Source: Halorientalis sp. LT38 (lineage in GTDB: Archaea > Halobacteriota > Halobacteria > Halobacteriales > Haloarculaceae). From it: a stretch of DNA of 64,000 nucleotides. The notes beneath the pieces are model-generated. The model was not told the origin of the DNA. It made no database searches and worked only from the letters and a program-made list of their open reading frames with translations. Positions within the stretch are counted from its first letter, which is position 1. Each line of letters begins with the position of its first letter. The stretch lies in contig NZ_JAYEZN010000001.1 in the NCBI RefSeq assembly GCF_037031225.1, positions 434,001-498,000 of the forward strand, given 5' to 3'. Positions 33,132 to 40,510 of the stretch are shown piece after piece. The translations under genes and the position numbers were made by a program.

Positions 33132-33440
33132 ATGCCCGTGCCGAAATCCGAATTCGAAGATCTGCGGCCGCTCACGTTCCGCGATCCCGAGGAAGTGCTC
33201 GACCCCGACGAAATGTACACAGTCTACGAGATCGCCCGCCTCTTCCAGGGGCTCGACCCGGGGCAGGACCTCGACCCGACCACCGAGAACATCCTGCTCG
33301 ACTGGACGATCCCGTGGGTGCTCGACAACGCCGAGTCGTTCGTCTTCGCCGAACCCGCCGACGACGCCGAACCCGGCCACTACGGCCTCGCGACCGGCGA
33401 CGCTGGCGGCGACGAGTCCGGATCCACGGCCGACGAATGA
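33132..33440 (+). CDS. Small acidic conserved haloarchaeal protein (DUF5827-like)
   Basis: The 102-residue protein has a conserved-looking core (LRPLTFRDPEEVLDPDEMYTVYEIARLFQGLDPGQDLDP) and a disordered acidic tail. Its stop overlaps the ATG of the following P-loop ATPase (ATGA), suggesting translational coupling. The domain name is from memory and tentative. No catalytic motif is visible. The start at 33132 is supported by the family-like beginning MPVPKSEFEDLRPL. Confidence 0.65.
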   Translation: MPVPKSEFEDLRPLTFRDPEEVLDPDEMYTVYEIARLFQGLDPGQDLDPTTENILLDWTIPWVLDNAESFVFAEPADDAEPGHYGLATGDAGGDESGSTADE

Positions 33441-34237
33441 CGCTGCTCGTCGCGGGGTCGGACCGCGTCGACGCCGGCAAGACCACCTTCACCGTCGGCC
33501 TCCTCGACCGCCTCGACGCCGTCGGGTTCAAGCCGCGCGCCGGCAACGACCGCTGGTTCGACCACGACGACCACCGCCACGCCGTCGAGCAGGGCCGCCT
33601 GTTCGGCAAAGACGCGCGCCGACTGGTGGGAGCCGCACCGGAACCGCTCGACCCCGAGGACGTGAACCCGATCCACCGGCTCTGGCGTCCGTCACCGGGC
33701 CCCGGCGCGGGGCTGCTCGGCAAGACCGACCGCGAGTTCGTCGTCGATCGCGTCGCCGAGACCTACGTCGTCAACGACACCGTCGAGCTTCCCCCGGAGG
33801 TCCGCGAGCACCTCCCGGTCGAAGAAGCCGTCCGGGTCTCGTCGCTCGCCGAACTGAACGAGGTCATGGCGAACCTGCATCTCGTCGCCCTGGACGGCAT
33901 CGGCCGTCGGATCGCCGAGCGGGAGCCTGCGGTTGTCGAGTCGTACAGTGACGTGGCCCTCCCGCTCCGCGAGTTCGAGCCAGACGCCGTGGCCGTCGTG
34001 GAACCGACTCGGGTGCGGGTCTACGATGGCCAACGATACGCCAAGGCCTGCGCCGTCGCCAGCGGTGGCCACGAGGAAGGCCAGCTCGAACAGCGGGTTC
34101 CGGCGGTCGTCGACCTGCTCGACCCCATCGCGTCCGTGTCGCTACCGGCACTCTCGAGCGAAGATCGGAAGGATCCCGCTGCGGTCGCGAGGGCGTACGA
34201 TCAGGCCTACGACGAACTGCTCGCGGCAGTGGCGTGA
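33437..34237 (+). CDS. P-loop ATPase/GTPase of unknown function
   Basis: The 266-residue protein begins MTLLVAGSDRVDAGKTTFTVGLL; the segment GSDRVDAGKTT is a Walker A loop at the very N-terminus, confirming the ATG at 33437. A conserved-looking C-terminal part includes VRVYDGQRYAKACAVASGG. It resembles predicted archaeal ATPases of the SIMIBI class, but the partner or substrate is unknown. The 4-base overlap with the preceding small protein suggests they act together. Confidence 0.75.
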   Translation: MTLLVAGSDRVDAGKTTFTVGLLDRLDAVGFKPRAGNDRWFDHDDHRHAVEQGRLFGKDARRLVGAAPEPLDPEDVNPIHRLWRPSPGPGAGLLGKTDREFVVDRVAETYVVNDTVELPPEVREHLPVEEAVRVSSLAELNEVMANLHLVALDGIGRRIAEREPAVVESYSDVALPLREFEPDAVAVVEPTRVRVYDGQRYAKACAVASGGHEEGQLEQRVPAVVDLLDPIASVSLPALSSEDRKDPAAVARAYDQAYDELLAAVA

Positions 34238-34255
34238 GGAGCGGTTCGCTCCAAC

Positions 34256-34834
34256 CTATCCCATCCGGGCGGCCTGCCCCGCGAGTTCGACGTCCTGGTA
34301 GGGGTTCGCGTCGACGCTGGGGCCGTGTCCCGTGTGCATGACGCCGAGGTCCTCGTCGATGACCGACAGGAGCCGGTCGATGCTGTCGATCAGCACCTCG
34401 CGATTCCCCTCCGCGAGATCCGTCCGGCCGAAGCCGCCGTTCGCGAAGACCAGATCGCCGGCGAACAGCGTGCTCGCGGATCGCGAGTAGAAGCAGAGGT
34501 GGTCCTCCTTGTGGCCGGGCGTGTGGACGGCCGTGTACTCGTGGTCGCCCAGTCTGACCGTCTCTTCGTCGGCGATGGCGTGGTCGACGCCCTGCTGGTC
34601 GGGGTCGAAGCCCCAGACATCGACGTCGAACTCGGTGACGACGTCCGGCAGGTTGCCGACGTGATCGGGGTGGGTGTGGGTCAATATCAGGGCGTCGAGG
34701 TCGTCGACGCGCTCGCGGGCGGCACCGACGACGTCGAACTCGTTGCCGGCGTCGACCAGAACGGTGCGGTCGCCCTCGACGAGGAAGACGTTGCTCGTGA
34801 ACGCGCGGACCCCGCGCGCGAGGTTGGTGATCAT
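34256..34834 (-). CDS. MBL-fold metallo-hydrolase (glyoxalase II-like)
   Basis: The 192-residue protein carries the metal-binding signature HTHPDH (H53, H55, D57, H58), a later His in HTPGHKEDHLCFY, the bridging Asp in LFAGDLVFANGGFGRTDL and a final His in MHTGHGPS. This set binds two zinc or similar ions. Such enzymes hydrolyse thioesters, lactones or phosphodiesters; size and motifs are closest to glyoxalase II-like proteins, but the substrate is not determined. It converges on the ATPase gene. Confidence 0.85.
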   Translation of the reverse strand: MITNLARGVRAFTSNVFLVEGDRTVLVDAGNEFDVVGAARERVDDLDALILTHTHPDHVGNLPDVVTEFDVDVWGFDPDQQGVDHAIADEETVRLGDHEYTAVHTPGHKEDHLCFYSRSASTLFAGDLVFANGGFGRTDLAEGNREVLIDSIDRLLSVIDEDLGVMHTGHGPSVDANPYQDVELAGQAARMG

Positions 34835-34995
34835 GCCATCGGCTACAGCGACCGGCGGCTTTTGCGTGTCGCTTCCGGCCGGCCCTCGGTCGGACGGTGT
34901 GCAAGGCCGCGAACGGCGGCCCTGACCGGTATCGGGGTCGGCCGTCGACCCACAGGGCTATGTATGAGGAATGGTAAAAGCGTACAGGAGCGCAG

Positions 34996-35580
34996 ATGAC
35001 TGATTCAGCAGCACCTGTCGTACTCATCGTCGAGGACGAGCCGGACGTCGCCGAGACGTACAACCTCTGGCTCGCGGACGATTACGAGGTGCGGATCGCC
35101 GCGGACGGCGACGAGGGCCTCGAGCGCCTCGACGATGCGGTAGACGTGGTTCTGCTCGACCGGATGATGCCCGGGCTGTCGGGCGACGAGGTGCTGGAAC
35201 GGATTCGGGAGCGGGAGTTGGACTGTCGGGTGGCGATGGTGACCGCCGTCGAACCCGACTTCGACATTCTGGAGATGGGGTTCGATGCCTATCTCAGCAA
35301 ACCGATCAGGAGCGAGGAACTCTTAGAGACCGTCGAGACGCTCCTGGAACGGTCGACCTACGACCGCTTGCTCCAGCGATACTACGCACTGGTCGAAAAG
35401 CAGGCCACGCTCGAGACGGCAAAGAGCGGCGCGGAACTCGCAGCGAGCGACGAATACGAACAGTTACAGAACCGCATCGCCGATCTTCAGGAGCAACTCT
35501 CCAAGACGATGGGCGGCGTCGAGGACGACGCCGACTTCGTCGCCGCGATCCAGCGGATCGGCGGGAGTGAGGATCCGTAG
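34996..35580 (+). CDS. HalX-domain response regulator
   Basis: The 194-residue protein has a receiver domain (residues 7-115) with acidic pocket E13/D14, phospho-acceptor D55 (VLLDRMMPG), T83 and K102 (LSKPI), followed by a HalX domain (about 125-190) with long helices (YYALVEKQATLETAKSGAEL and YEQLQNRIADLQEQLSKTM). HalX is a haloarchaeal output domain of unknown function with no DNA-binding motif. A likely partner is the next gene, which starts 5 bases after its stop. No histidine kinase is adjacent. Confidence 0.87.
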   Translation: MTDSAAPVVLIVEDEPDVAETYNLWLADDYEVRIAADGDEGLERLDDAVDVVLLDRMMPGLSGDEVLERIRERELDCRVAMVTAVEPDFDILEMGFDAYLSKPIRSEELLETVETLLERSTYDRLLQRYYALVEKQATLETAKSGAELAASDEYEQLQNRIADLQEQLSKTMGGVEDDADFVAAIQRIGGSEDP

Positions 35581-35585
35581 CAACA

Positions 35586-36254
35586 ATGTACGACTTATCA
35601 GGCGTTCTGGATACTGACGCAGTGTCTGCGGTTCGTCCGGGGACCAGCCTCCTCGTCGCCGGGCCCGCGATGACAGGCAAGGAGAACATCGCGATGCAGA
35701 TCCTCGCCGACGGCTCACGGAACGGGGACGGCGCGCTGATCGTCTCGACCGGCGACAGCGCCGAGACCGTCGTGGAAGACTATCGCGACCGCGTCTCTGG
35801 CGTCTCGAACCTGCAACTCGGCGTCGTCGACTGCCGCGCCGAGAGCTCCGGCAGCGGCTTCGCCGACGGCGAGACCCCGCCCGGACTGTACGTCCACAAG
35901 GTCTCCTCGCCCGGCGACCTCACGGGCATCGGGATCGGGATCACGAAGTGCCTCGAATCGCTGCACAAGGCGGGCGCCGAACGGGGCCGCATGGCGCTCG
36001 TCTCCCTGTCGACGATGCTCACCTACACCAACCGGGAGACGGTGTTCAAGTTCTGTCACGTCCTCTCCTCGCGGCTCGACGCCGCGGACTACGTCGGCGT
36101 GTTCACCATCGACACCGGCGCCCACGACGATCAGACCATCCAGGTCATCAAACAGGCCTTCGACGGGATGATCGAGGTCCGCGAGGCCGACGACGGCCGC
36201 GAAGTCCGCGTCATGGGACTGGGCGACGGGCCCACCCCGTGGCAGGCCCTCTAG
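35586..36254 (+). CDS. KaiC/RecA-like protein with altered Walker A (haloarchaeal DUF7504-like)
   Basis: The 222-residue protein has a RecA-like fold: the loop G26PAMTGKE33 matches Walker A but has Glu where Ser/Thr normally coordinates magnesium, then ALIVSTGDSAETVVEDY, VDCR and GRMALVSLSTMLTYT. ATP hydrolysis may therefore be weak or absent. It sits 5 bases after the HalX response regulator in an apparent operon, suggesting a signalling pair analogous to KaiC-like regulators. Its 3' end overlaps the convergent cupin gene by 4 bases. Confidence 0.72.
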   Translation: MYDLSGVLDTDAVSAVRPGTSLLVAGPAMTGKENIAMQILADGSRNGDGALIVSTGDSAETVVEDYRDRVSGVSNLQLGVVDCRAESSGSGFADGETPPGLYVHKVSSPGDLTGIGIGITKCLESLHKAGAERGRMALVSLSTMLTYTNRETVFKFCHVLSSRLDAADYVGVFTIDTGAHDDQTIQVIKQAFDGMIEVREADDGREVRVMGLGDGPTPWQAL

Positions 36255-36589
36255 ATCGGCGCACCGACCAGCACCAATCGCGCCAGGGCGTCGCTCTCGT
36301 TTCTGATCTGCCGTCGCTGGCCGGCGTCGATCCGGACCGCCTCGTTCTCGCCCAGTGTGATCGTCTCGTCGTCGAACTCGACGACCACTTCGCCGTCGAC
36401 CACGCAGTAGATCTCCTCCTGGCCGTCCTCGCTGTGATCGTGTGGCTTGCCCTTCGCACCCGGTTCGAGCTGCATCACGGTCAGTCCCAGTTCCTCGGTG
36501 TCCAGCGCTTCCTTCAGGAACCACATCCCGCCGTACTCGCCGTCGATGACCGAGTCCACGTCGTCCGTCGAAGCCGTCTGGTAACCCAT
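36251..36589 (-). CDS. Cupin-domain protein
   Basis: The 112-residue protein is a single cupin: motif 1 around GAKGKPHDHSEDGQEEIYCVVDGEVVVEF supplies His ligands (HDH) and a Glu, and motif 2 is weaker (ENEAVRIDAGQRRQIRNESDAL). Such proteins bind a metal and a small ligand or act as isomerases. No specific substrate can be read. It is convergent with the KaiC-like gene and divergent from thyX. Confidence 0.8.
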   Translation of the reverse strand: MGYQTASTDDVDSVIDGEYGGMWFLKEALDTEELGLTVMQLEPGAKGKPHDHSEDGQEEIYCVVDGEVVVEFDDETITLGENEAVRIDAGQRRQIRNESDALARLVLVGAPI

Positions 36590-36641
36590 ACCGGGCGTTC
36601 GGGGGCGATCGATTTCAATGCCCCGCCGGTGGCCGAGCGGG

Positions 36642-36674
36642 TGAATTTATCACCCTCCGCTTCGGCGTGAGGGT
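36642..36674 (+). promoter_or_regulatory. thyX promoter with a hairpin next to the start codon
   Basis: gaatttatc (36642-36650) lies about 29 bases before the thyX ATG at 36675 and fits a leaderless promoter. Between them is an inverted repeat, accctc (36652-36657) and gagggt (36669-36674), ending at the base before the ATG. If the message is leaderless the repeat is not transcribed and would be an operator candidate. Confidence 0.45.
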
Positions 36675-37418
36675 ATGGAAGTCCGTCTGCTGGAAGCCAC
36701 AGACGACCCCGAGCGCCTCGCCTGCAAAGCAGCGCGAAACGACTACATGGAGGAGTTCGTGGGAGATCTCTCCTTTGCCGAAATCATGGAGACCGTCGAC
36801 GGGGAGACCACTGAGGAGAAGATGGAGACCCTGATCGGCCACCTCCTCGATCACGGCCATTACGGGCCCTTCGAACATCCCCAGGCCACGTTCGCGGTGA
36901 AGGGGATCAGCCGCTCGTGTATGGCCCAGATCACCCGGCACAGGCACGTATCATTCGATATCCAGTCGATGCGCTACGTCTCCTTCGACGACGTCGACCC
37001 CGCCGACGTCCGGGCCGGTGAGATGGTCGTCACGCCGCCCTCGGCCACCGACCCCGACTGGGTGGGCCGCAACCAGAACACCGGTCCGGTCGGCGAGGAG
37101 ACCGCGCGCAAGCGCGAGGAGGTGTTCCGGGAGGCCGTCGGGGACGCCGTCGAGTCCTACCAGGAACTCCTCGACCTGGGGATGCCGCCGGAGGACGCCC
37201 GGTTCGTCCTGCCCATCGGGACCGAAGTGAACATGGTCATGTCGATGAACGTCCGGATGCTGATGCACGTGGCCGACATGCGGGCCGCCGCGGACGCCCA
37301 GTGGGAGATCAGGGAGTTGACCGAGGAGATCCTCGATCTGGCGGCCGAGTGGTGCCCGATCACCTTCGAGTACTACGAGGAGCACATGAAGAATCGGAAG
37401 AACCGGCTGGCGCCCTGA
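36675..37418 (+). CDS. thyX: Flavin-dependent thymidylate synthase
   Basis: The 247-residue protein has the ThyX signature RHRX7S: R88, H89, R90 and S98 within RHRHVSFDIQSMRY. It methylates dUMP to dTMP using FAD, NADPH and methylenetetrahydrofolate. Other conserved segments include HPQATFAVKGISRSCMAQ and the C-terminal MNVRMLMHVADMRAAADAQWEIR. The length is normal for the family. Confidence 0.95.
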   Translation: MEVRLLEATDDPERLACKAARNDYMEEFVGDLSFAEIMETVDGETTEEKMETLIGHLLDHGHYGPFEHPQATFAVKGISRSCMAQITRHRHVSFDIQSMRYVSFDDVDPADVRAGEMVVTPPSATDPDWVGRNQNTGPVGEETARKREEVFREAVGDAVESYQELLDLGMPPEDARFVLPIGTEVNMVMSMNVRMLMHVADMRAAADAQWEIRELTEEILDLAAEWCPITFEYYEEHMKNRKNRLAP

Positions 37419-37556
37419 CAGCGACCGGTGGTCGTTTAGGGGCGGAAGGCGCGACCTAACCGACCGACTGCGGGCCGGTCGTACCCTGTCAGACCCTCGC
37501 AGTTCGGGGCCAGACACAGTGTTTTTATGCGGTCCGAGGGATCTTTGTTCCACCGT

Positions 37557-38777
37557 ATGTCTCGTCCGCTCTCGCTGGCGTTCGTCTGTGTCCTCCTCGT
37601 CGGGACGGTCCTCGGACAGGGTGTCGCCGCCGGATCGGTGGCAGCCGGGGACCCCGCCGACGATCCCGCGTCGGTCGCGCAGGCGGACCGCGATCGGGCG
37701 TTCGCGACGCTCCAGGAGTTCGACCGGACCCGGTTCGTCTTCACCGTCTACGAGAACGGGTCCGCACGCTGGACCGAGCGACACTTTCAGGGGCTGGCGA
37801 ACGACACGGAACGCGAGTCGTTCCGCGAGTACGCGGACCGGTTCCGAACCACCGAGACGGACGCGTGGACGGACTTTCAGGTGCGGGCGTCCGAGCTGAC
37901 AGCGGCGGGGGCGGACGCGACCGGTCGGAACATGACGGCCCGGAACTTCAACCGGACGGCGGGACTGAACAGCGTCGGTAACGGCGTCGTCGAGATGTCG
38001 TTCCTGTGGTCGAACTTCGCCGAGACCAGCGGCGACGAGGTCGTCGTGGGCGATATCTTCGAGGGCGGCGGCCCGTACATCAACGAGGACCAGGAACTCA
38101 GCGTGGTCGCCGGGCCCTCGCTGTCGGTCGTCGAGTCCGACTCGACCGACCCGGACCAGACAGCAACCCTCGACGGGCGCGACTCGCTGATCTGGTTCGG
38201 CCCGGAGTCGTTCCCCAGCGGACTGACGGCCGCGTTTGCGACCGGCGGCGACCCCGCGGACGGGCAAGCGGGCGGGGACGGAACGGGGACGACCGAGACG
38301 GACGGCGGTCCCCAGCAGGCGTCGACCGAGGGGATTGGCTTGCTGCCGCTCGTCCTGTTTGGAATCGTGATCGTCGCCATCGGGGCCGGGGCGGGCATCG
38401 CCTGGCGGACCGGAATGTTCGGGTCGACGAGTCAGCGGGACGACGACCCCGGAGCGGGCGGCGAGTCCGGCGTCGCTGCCGGCGCGGGGACGGTCGGCGA
38501 CGCGGAGAGCGACTCGGGTGAGGGCGCAGCCGTGGCGGAAGAGGAGTTGCTGAGCGACGAAGACCGCGTCATCTCGCTGCTGGAGGAGAACGGCGGGCGG
38601 ATGAAACAGGCGACCATCGTCGACGAGACCGGCTGGTCGAAGTCGAAGGTGAGTATGCTCCTGTCGGACATGGCCGAGGCCGAGGACATCAGCAAACTCC
38701 GGGTCGGTCGTGAGAACATCATCAGCCTGAAAGGCCACGAGCCGGACGCGGCCGGGTCGCCGTTCGACGACGAGTAA
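37557..38777 (+). CDS. Membrane-spanning protein with extracytoplasmic domain and cytoplasmic winged-helix domain
   Basis: From the ATG at 37557 the 406-residue protein has a signal peptide (about residues 1-25), an external domain with several NxT/S sites and the strand-like FVFTVYENGSARWTERHF, a Gly/Thr-rich linker, one membrane helix (about residues 258-280, LLPLVLFGIVIVAIGAGAGIAW) and a C-terminal winged helix (about 330-398, DEDRVISLLEENGGRMKQATIVDETGWSKSKVSMLLSDM). This is a haloarchaeal architecture in which an outside sensor is joined directly to a DNA-binding domain (DUF7345/DUF7343-like). A TATA-like gtttttatgc at about 37520-37530 is 27-35 bases before 37557, supporting this start over the ATG at 37527. 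Confidence 0.78.
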   Translation: MSRPLSLAFVCVLLVGTVLGQGVAAGSVAAGDPADDPASVAQADRDRAFATLQEFDRTRFVFTVYENGSARWTERHFQGLANDTERESFREYADRFRTTETDAWTDFQVRASELTAAGADATGRNMTARNFNRTAGLNSVGNGVVEMSFLWSNFAETSGDEVVVGDIFEGGGPYINEDQELSVVAGPSLSVVESDSTDPDQTATLDGRDSLIWFGPESFPSGLTAAFATGGDPADGQAGGDGTGTTETDGGPQQASTEGIGLLPLVLFGIVIVAIGAGAGIAWRTGMFGSTSQRDDDPGAGGESGVAAGAGTVGDAESDSGEGAAVAEEELLSDEDRVISLLEENGGRMKQATIVDETGWSKSKVSMLLSDMAEAEDISKLRVGRENIISLKGHEPDAAGSPFDDE

Positions 38778-38825
38778 CGCCGCACCGTACTCGCGGCCGT
38801 TCGTCGACGCGTCGGGCGGATCCCG

Positions 38826-39467
38826 CTAGCCTTCGTACTCGTACTCGCCGTCGTCGTCGGAGTCGTACTGGACGCGCACTTCCAGGTCCGGCAACGTGAT
38901 CTGGTCCGTGGCGAGGTAGGTCGCGTGGATCTCGGCGTTGTCCATCACGATGCCGGGGTTATCGGTCTCGTCGATGGTGACGGTCTTGCCCTCGATCGGA
39001 TCGCCGGGGGCCTCGATCAGGAAGGTCTCGTCAAGGTCCTCCGAGTCGCTGGCGCTCATTCGGAGGCCGTTGAACGTGCTGTCGGTCGCGTTCAGCCCCG
39101 GCGACTGGATGAAGATCTGATCGGTCTCGACGGTGCCACCGGACTCGATCGTGATCCGCATGTTGCCGTCCATCTGGTCGAACGTCACGTCGTCGAAGTC
39201 GATTCGCTTGACCAGTCGCATCCCCTCGATGCGGTTGGCCTGCAGTTCCATGACCGTCTGGGGCTGGTCCGACCCGGACTCCTCGACCACGTCGGGGTAG
39301 AGCACGAGGTCGTCGCCCTCGATCCTGTCCGCCTCGATGGTGAAGCCGCCGATGCCCGCGACGGGGACCGCGAGGGCTGTGCCGGTACTCAGAAAGAGCA
39401 ATCCGATGACCGCGATCACACCGAGCGAAACGCCGGTACTCTTCGCCAGTAACGTTTTGTCGTACAT
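38826..39467 (-). CDS. Exported protein with one N-terminal helix, DUF6230-like
   Basis: From the ATG at 39467 the 213-residue protein has one hydrophobic helix (about residues 8-32, STGVSLGVIAVIGLLFLSTG) and then an acidic, beta-rich domain with repeated short strands (FTIEADRIEGDDLVLYP, VMELQANRIEGMRLV, LEVRVQYDSDDDGEYEYEG). The pattern resembles the DUF6230 family best known from actinobacteria; this match is from memory and uncertain. No catalytic motif is visible. The frame extends upstream to 39512 but the extra residues are basic and not signal-like. Confidence 0.6.
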   Translation of the reverse strand: MYDKTLLAKSTGVSLGVIAVIGLLFLSTGTALAVPVAGIGGFTIEADRIEGDDLVLYPDVVEESGSDQPQTVMELQANRIEGMRLVKRIDFDDVTFDQMDGNMRITIESGGTVETDQIFIQSPGLNATDSTFNGLRMSASDSEDLDETFLIEAPGDPIEGKTVTIDETDNPGIVMDNAEIHATYLATDQITLPDLEVRVQYDSDDDGEYEYEG

Positions 39468-39981
39468 GGTGTTCCCTTTCGTGGTTGGCTCACCGGCGAC
39501 GCGCCGTCGCACTCGCCACCGTCCCGCCGGGCACCGCAGGTCCCGACGGTGACGGTCCGCCCCCAGGAACGAACGATCCCTCTACCGGTCGACTCGCCGT
39601 CGACCGTCCCGCGTCACAACCACCTGTAGCCGTACGAGAGATCCCGGGGAGAGTATTTTCGCGGACAACCGGCCGAACAGTAGGCGGGTAGCGACCCGAC
39701 GGTCGGCCCTCACCCATCGATCGCCTACACCCCGTTACCGCCAGCGTACCCGTTCCTGGCGATTGGTCGCGGGTCGAGGCCCCGAACCGGAGACAGCCCG
39801 CAGCCGTGTGGTACGTGACCGGATGACGTTGTGTGCGGTGGCGGAGGAATCCGGCAAGCGGCGGGCCGTCTGTCGATTGGTAGGCCGGGCCACGGTGGTC
39901 CCAAAGCGGAACTGTTAAACACATCTCGCGGTTACGAGGGAATAGACGCGCCGAGGGCGTCACAGACGCCCGGAGCGTGGC
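39468..39981. other. 514-bp intergenic stretch upstream of tRNA-Glu
   Basis: No protein gene is supported; the frames present are Arg/Pro-rich shadows. A perfect 8-bp inverted repeat, cggtcgac and gtcgaccg around a 5-base loop, lies at 39586-39606. An AT-rich ctgttaaac at about 39910-39918 may be the tRNA promoter. Nothing else recognisable is seen. Confidence 0.5.
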
Positions 39982-40056
39982 GCTCCGATGGTGTAGTCCG
40001 GCCAATCATATTGCCCTCTCACGGCAATGACCAGGGTTCAAATCCCTGTCGGAGCA
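39982..40056 (+). tRNA. tRNA-Glu (anticodon CTC)
   Basis: The 75-base gene folds as a full cloverleaf: acceptor GCTCCGA with TCGGAGC and discriminator A, D-arm GTG/CAT, anticodon stem TTGCC/GGCAA with loop CTCTCAC (anticodon CTC at 40018-40020), and T-arm CAGGG/CCCTG with loop TTCAAAT. CCA is not encoded. The 3' half is the parent of the two downstream copies described separately. Confidence 0.93.
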
Positions 40057-40290
40057 TTGCAGCGAGCGTCACACTGTGACGCGAGCGAAACGCGCACGTC
40101 AGGGATTTGAATCACGCGAGACGAACGGAGTGAGTCTCGCCATCGGGTTCAAATCCCTGTCGGAGCATTTTGCTGCGAACAATTCGTGAGTAGCAAATGC
40201 GACTCAGCGGGATTTGAAGTAGAGAAATCGCAACCTGCGAGCGGTAGCGAGCAGGTCCGGTTTCGCGTGGTTCAAATCCCTGTCGGAGCA
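40057..40290 (+). repeat. Two-unit palindromic array derived from the tRNA-Glu 3' end
   Basis: After the tRNA come two units of about 111 and 123 bases (40057-40167 and 40168-40290). Each ends with an exact copy of the tRNA 3' end (23 bases at 40145-40167, 22 bases at 40269-40290). Each also contains, earlier, the reverse complement of the T-arm (cagggatttgaa at 40100-40111; cgggatttgaa at 40208-40218), and between them a hairpin (gcgagac/gtctcgc, 40116-40140; cctgc/gcagg, 40234-40255). A first hairpin opens each unit (gcgtcac/gtgacgc, 40066-40082; tttgct/agcaaa, about 40169-40197). The hairpins differ in sequence but the order is the same. They resemble stacked attachment sites or a small tRNA-derived mobile repeat; no integrase gene is nearby. 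Confidence 0.7.
40066..40082 (+). terminator. Hairpin after tRNA-Glu
   Basis: gcgtcac and gtgacgc pair perfectly around a 3-base loop, 9 bases after the tRNA. The core matches the perfect 12-bp-arm hairpin at 58127-58152. It may end the tRNA transcript or be part of the array unit. Confidence 0.45.
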
Positions 40291-40465
40291 CTTCTGTCGG
40301 TCACTGAGTGGCCCCAGATTCGACTCTCGACCCCTCGATAACCAGTTGCCTGATTATCACGTTCGCGGGGGCTTCATACACGTGTTATCACATGTGATCT
40401 TCGACCGGTCCGGGAGAATCTCTTTTGTAATCGCACGACTGCAGCGGGGCGGATCGTTCCCGAAA

Positions 40466-40501
40466 ACTCTACGGTGGATTTATACTTTTGAAACGTAGAG
40501 T
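40466..40501. promoter_or_regulatory. Inverted repeat flanking the TATA box of the large CARDB gene
   Basis: ACTCTACG (40466-40473) and CGTAGAGT (40494-40501) are perfect complements 20 bases apart, and the TATA-like tttatactttt (about 40479-40488) lies between them. The start codon is at 40511, so the arrangement surrounds a leaderless promoter. A dimeric regulator binding both arms could block or loop the promoter. Confidence 0.55.
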
Positions 40502-40510
40502 AACACAGAT

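Noticed and set aside
39490-40005. 171-codon minus-strand frame upstream of and overlapping tRNA-Glu
   Set aside because: It runs into the tRNA gene, is rich in Arg/Pro, and has no recognisable feature.
40145-40290. The two tRNA 3'-end copies as additional tRNA genes
   Set aside because: They contain only the T-arm half and acceptor strand; no D-arm, anticodon arm or 5' acceptor strand accompanies them.
40057-40290. CRISPR array
   Set aside because: Only three copies including the tRNA itself, with long unequal intervals containing hairpins, and no cas genes in the window.
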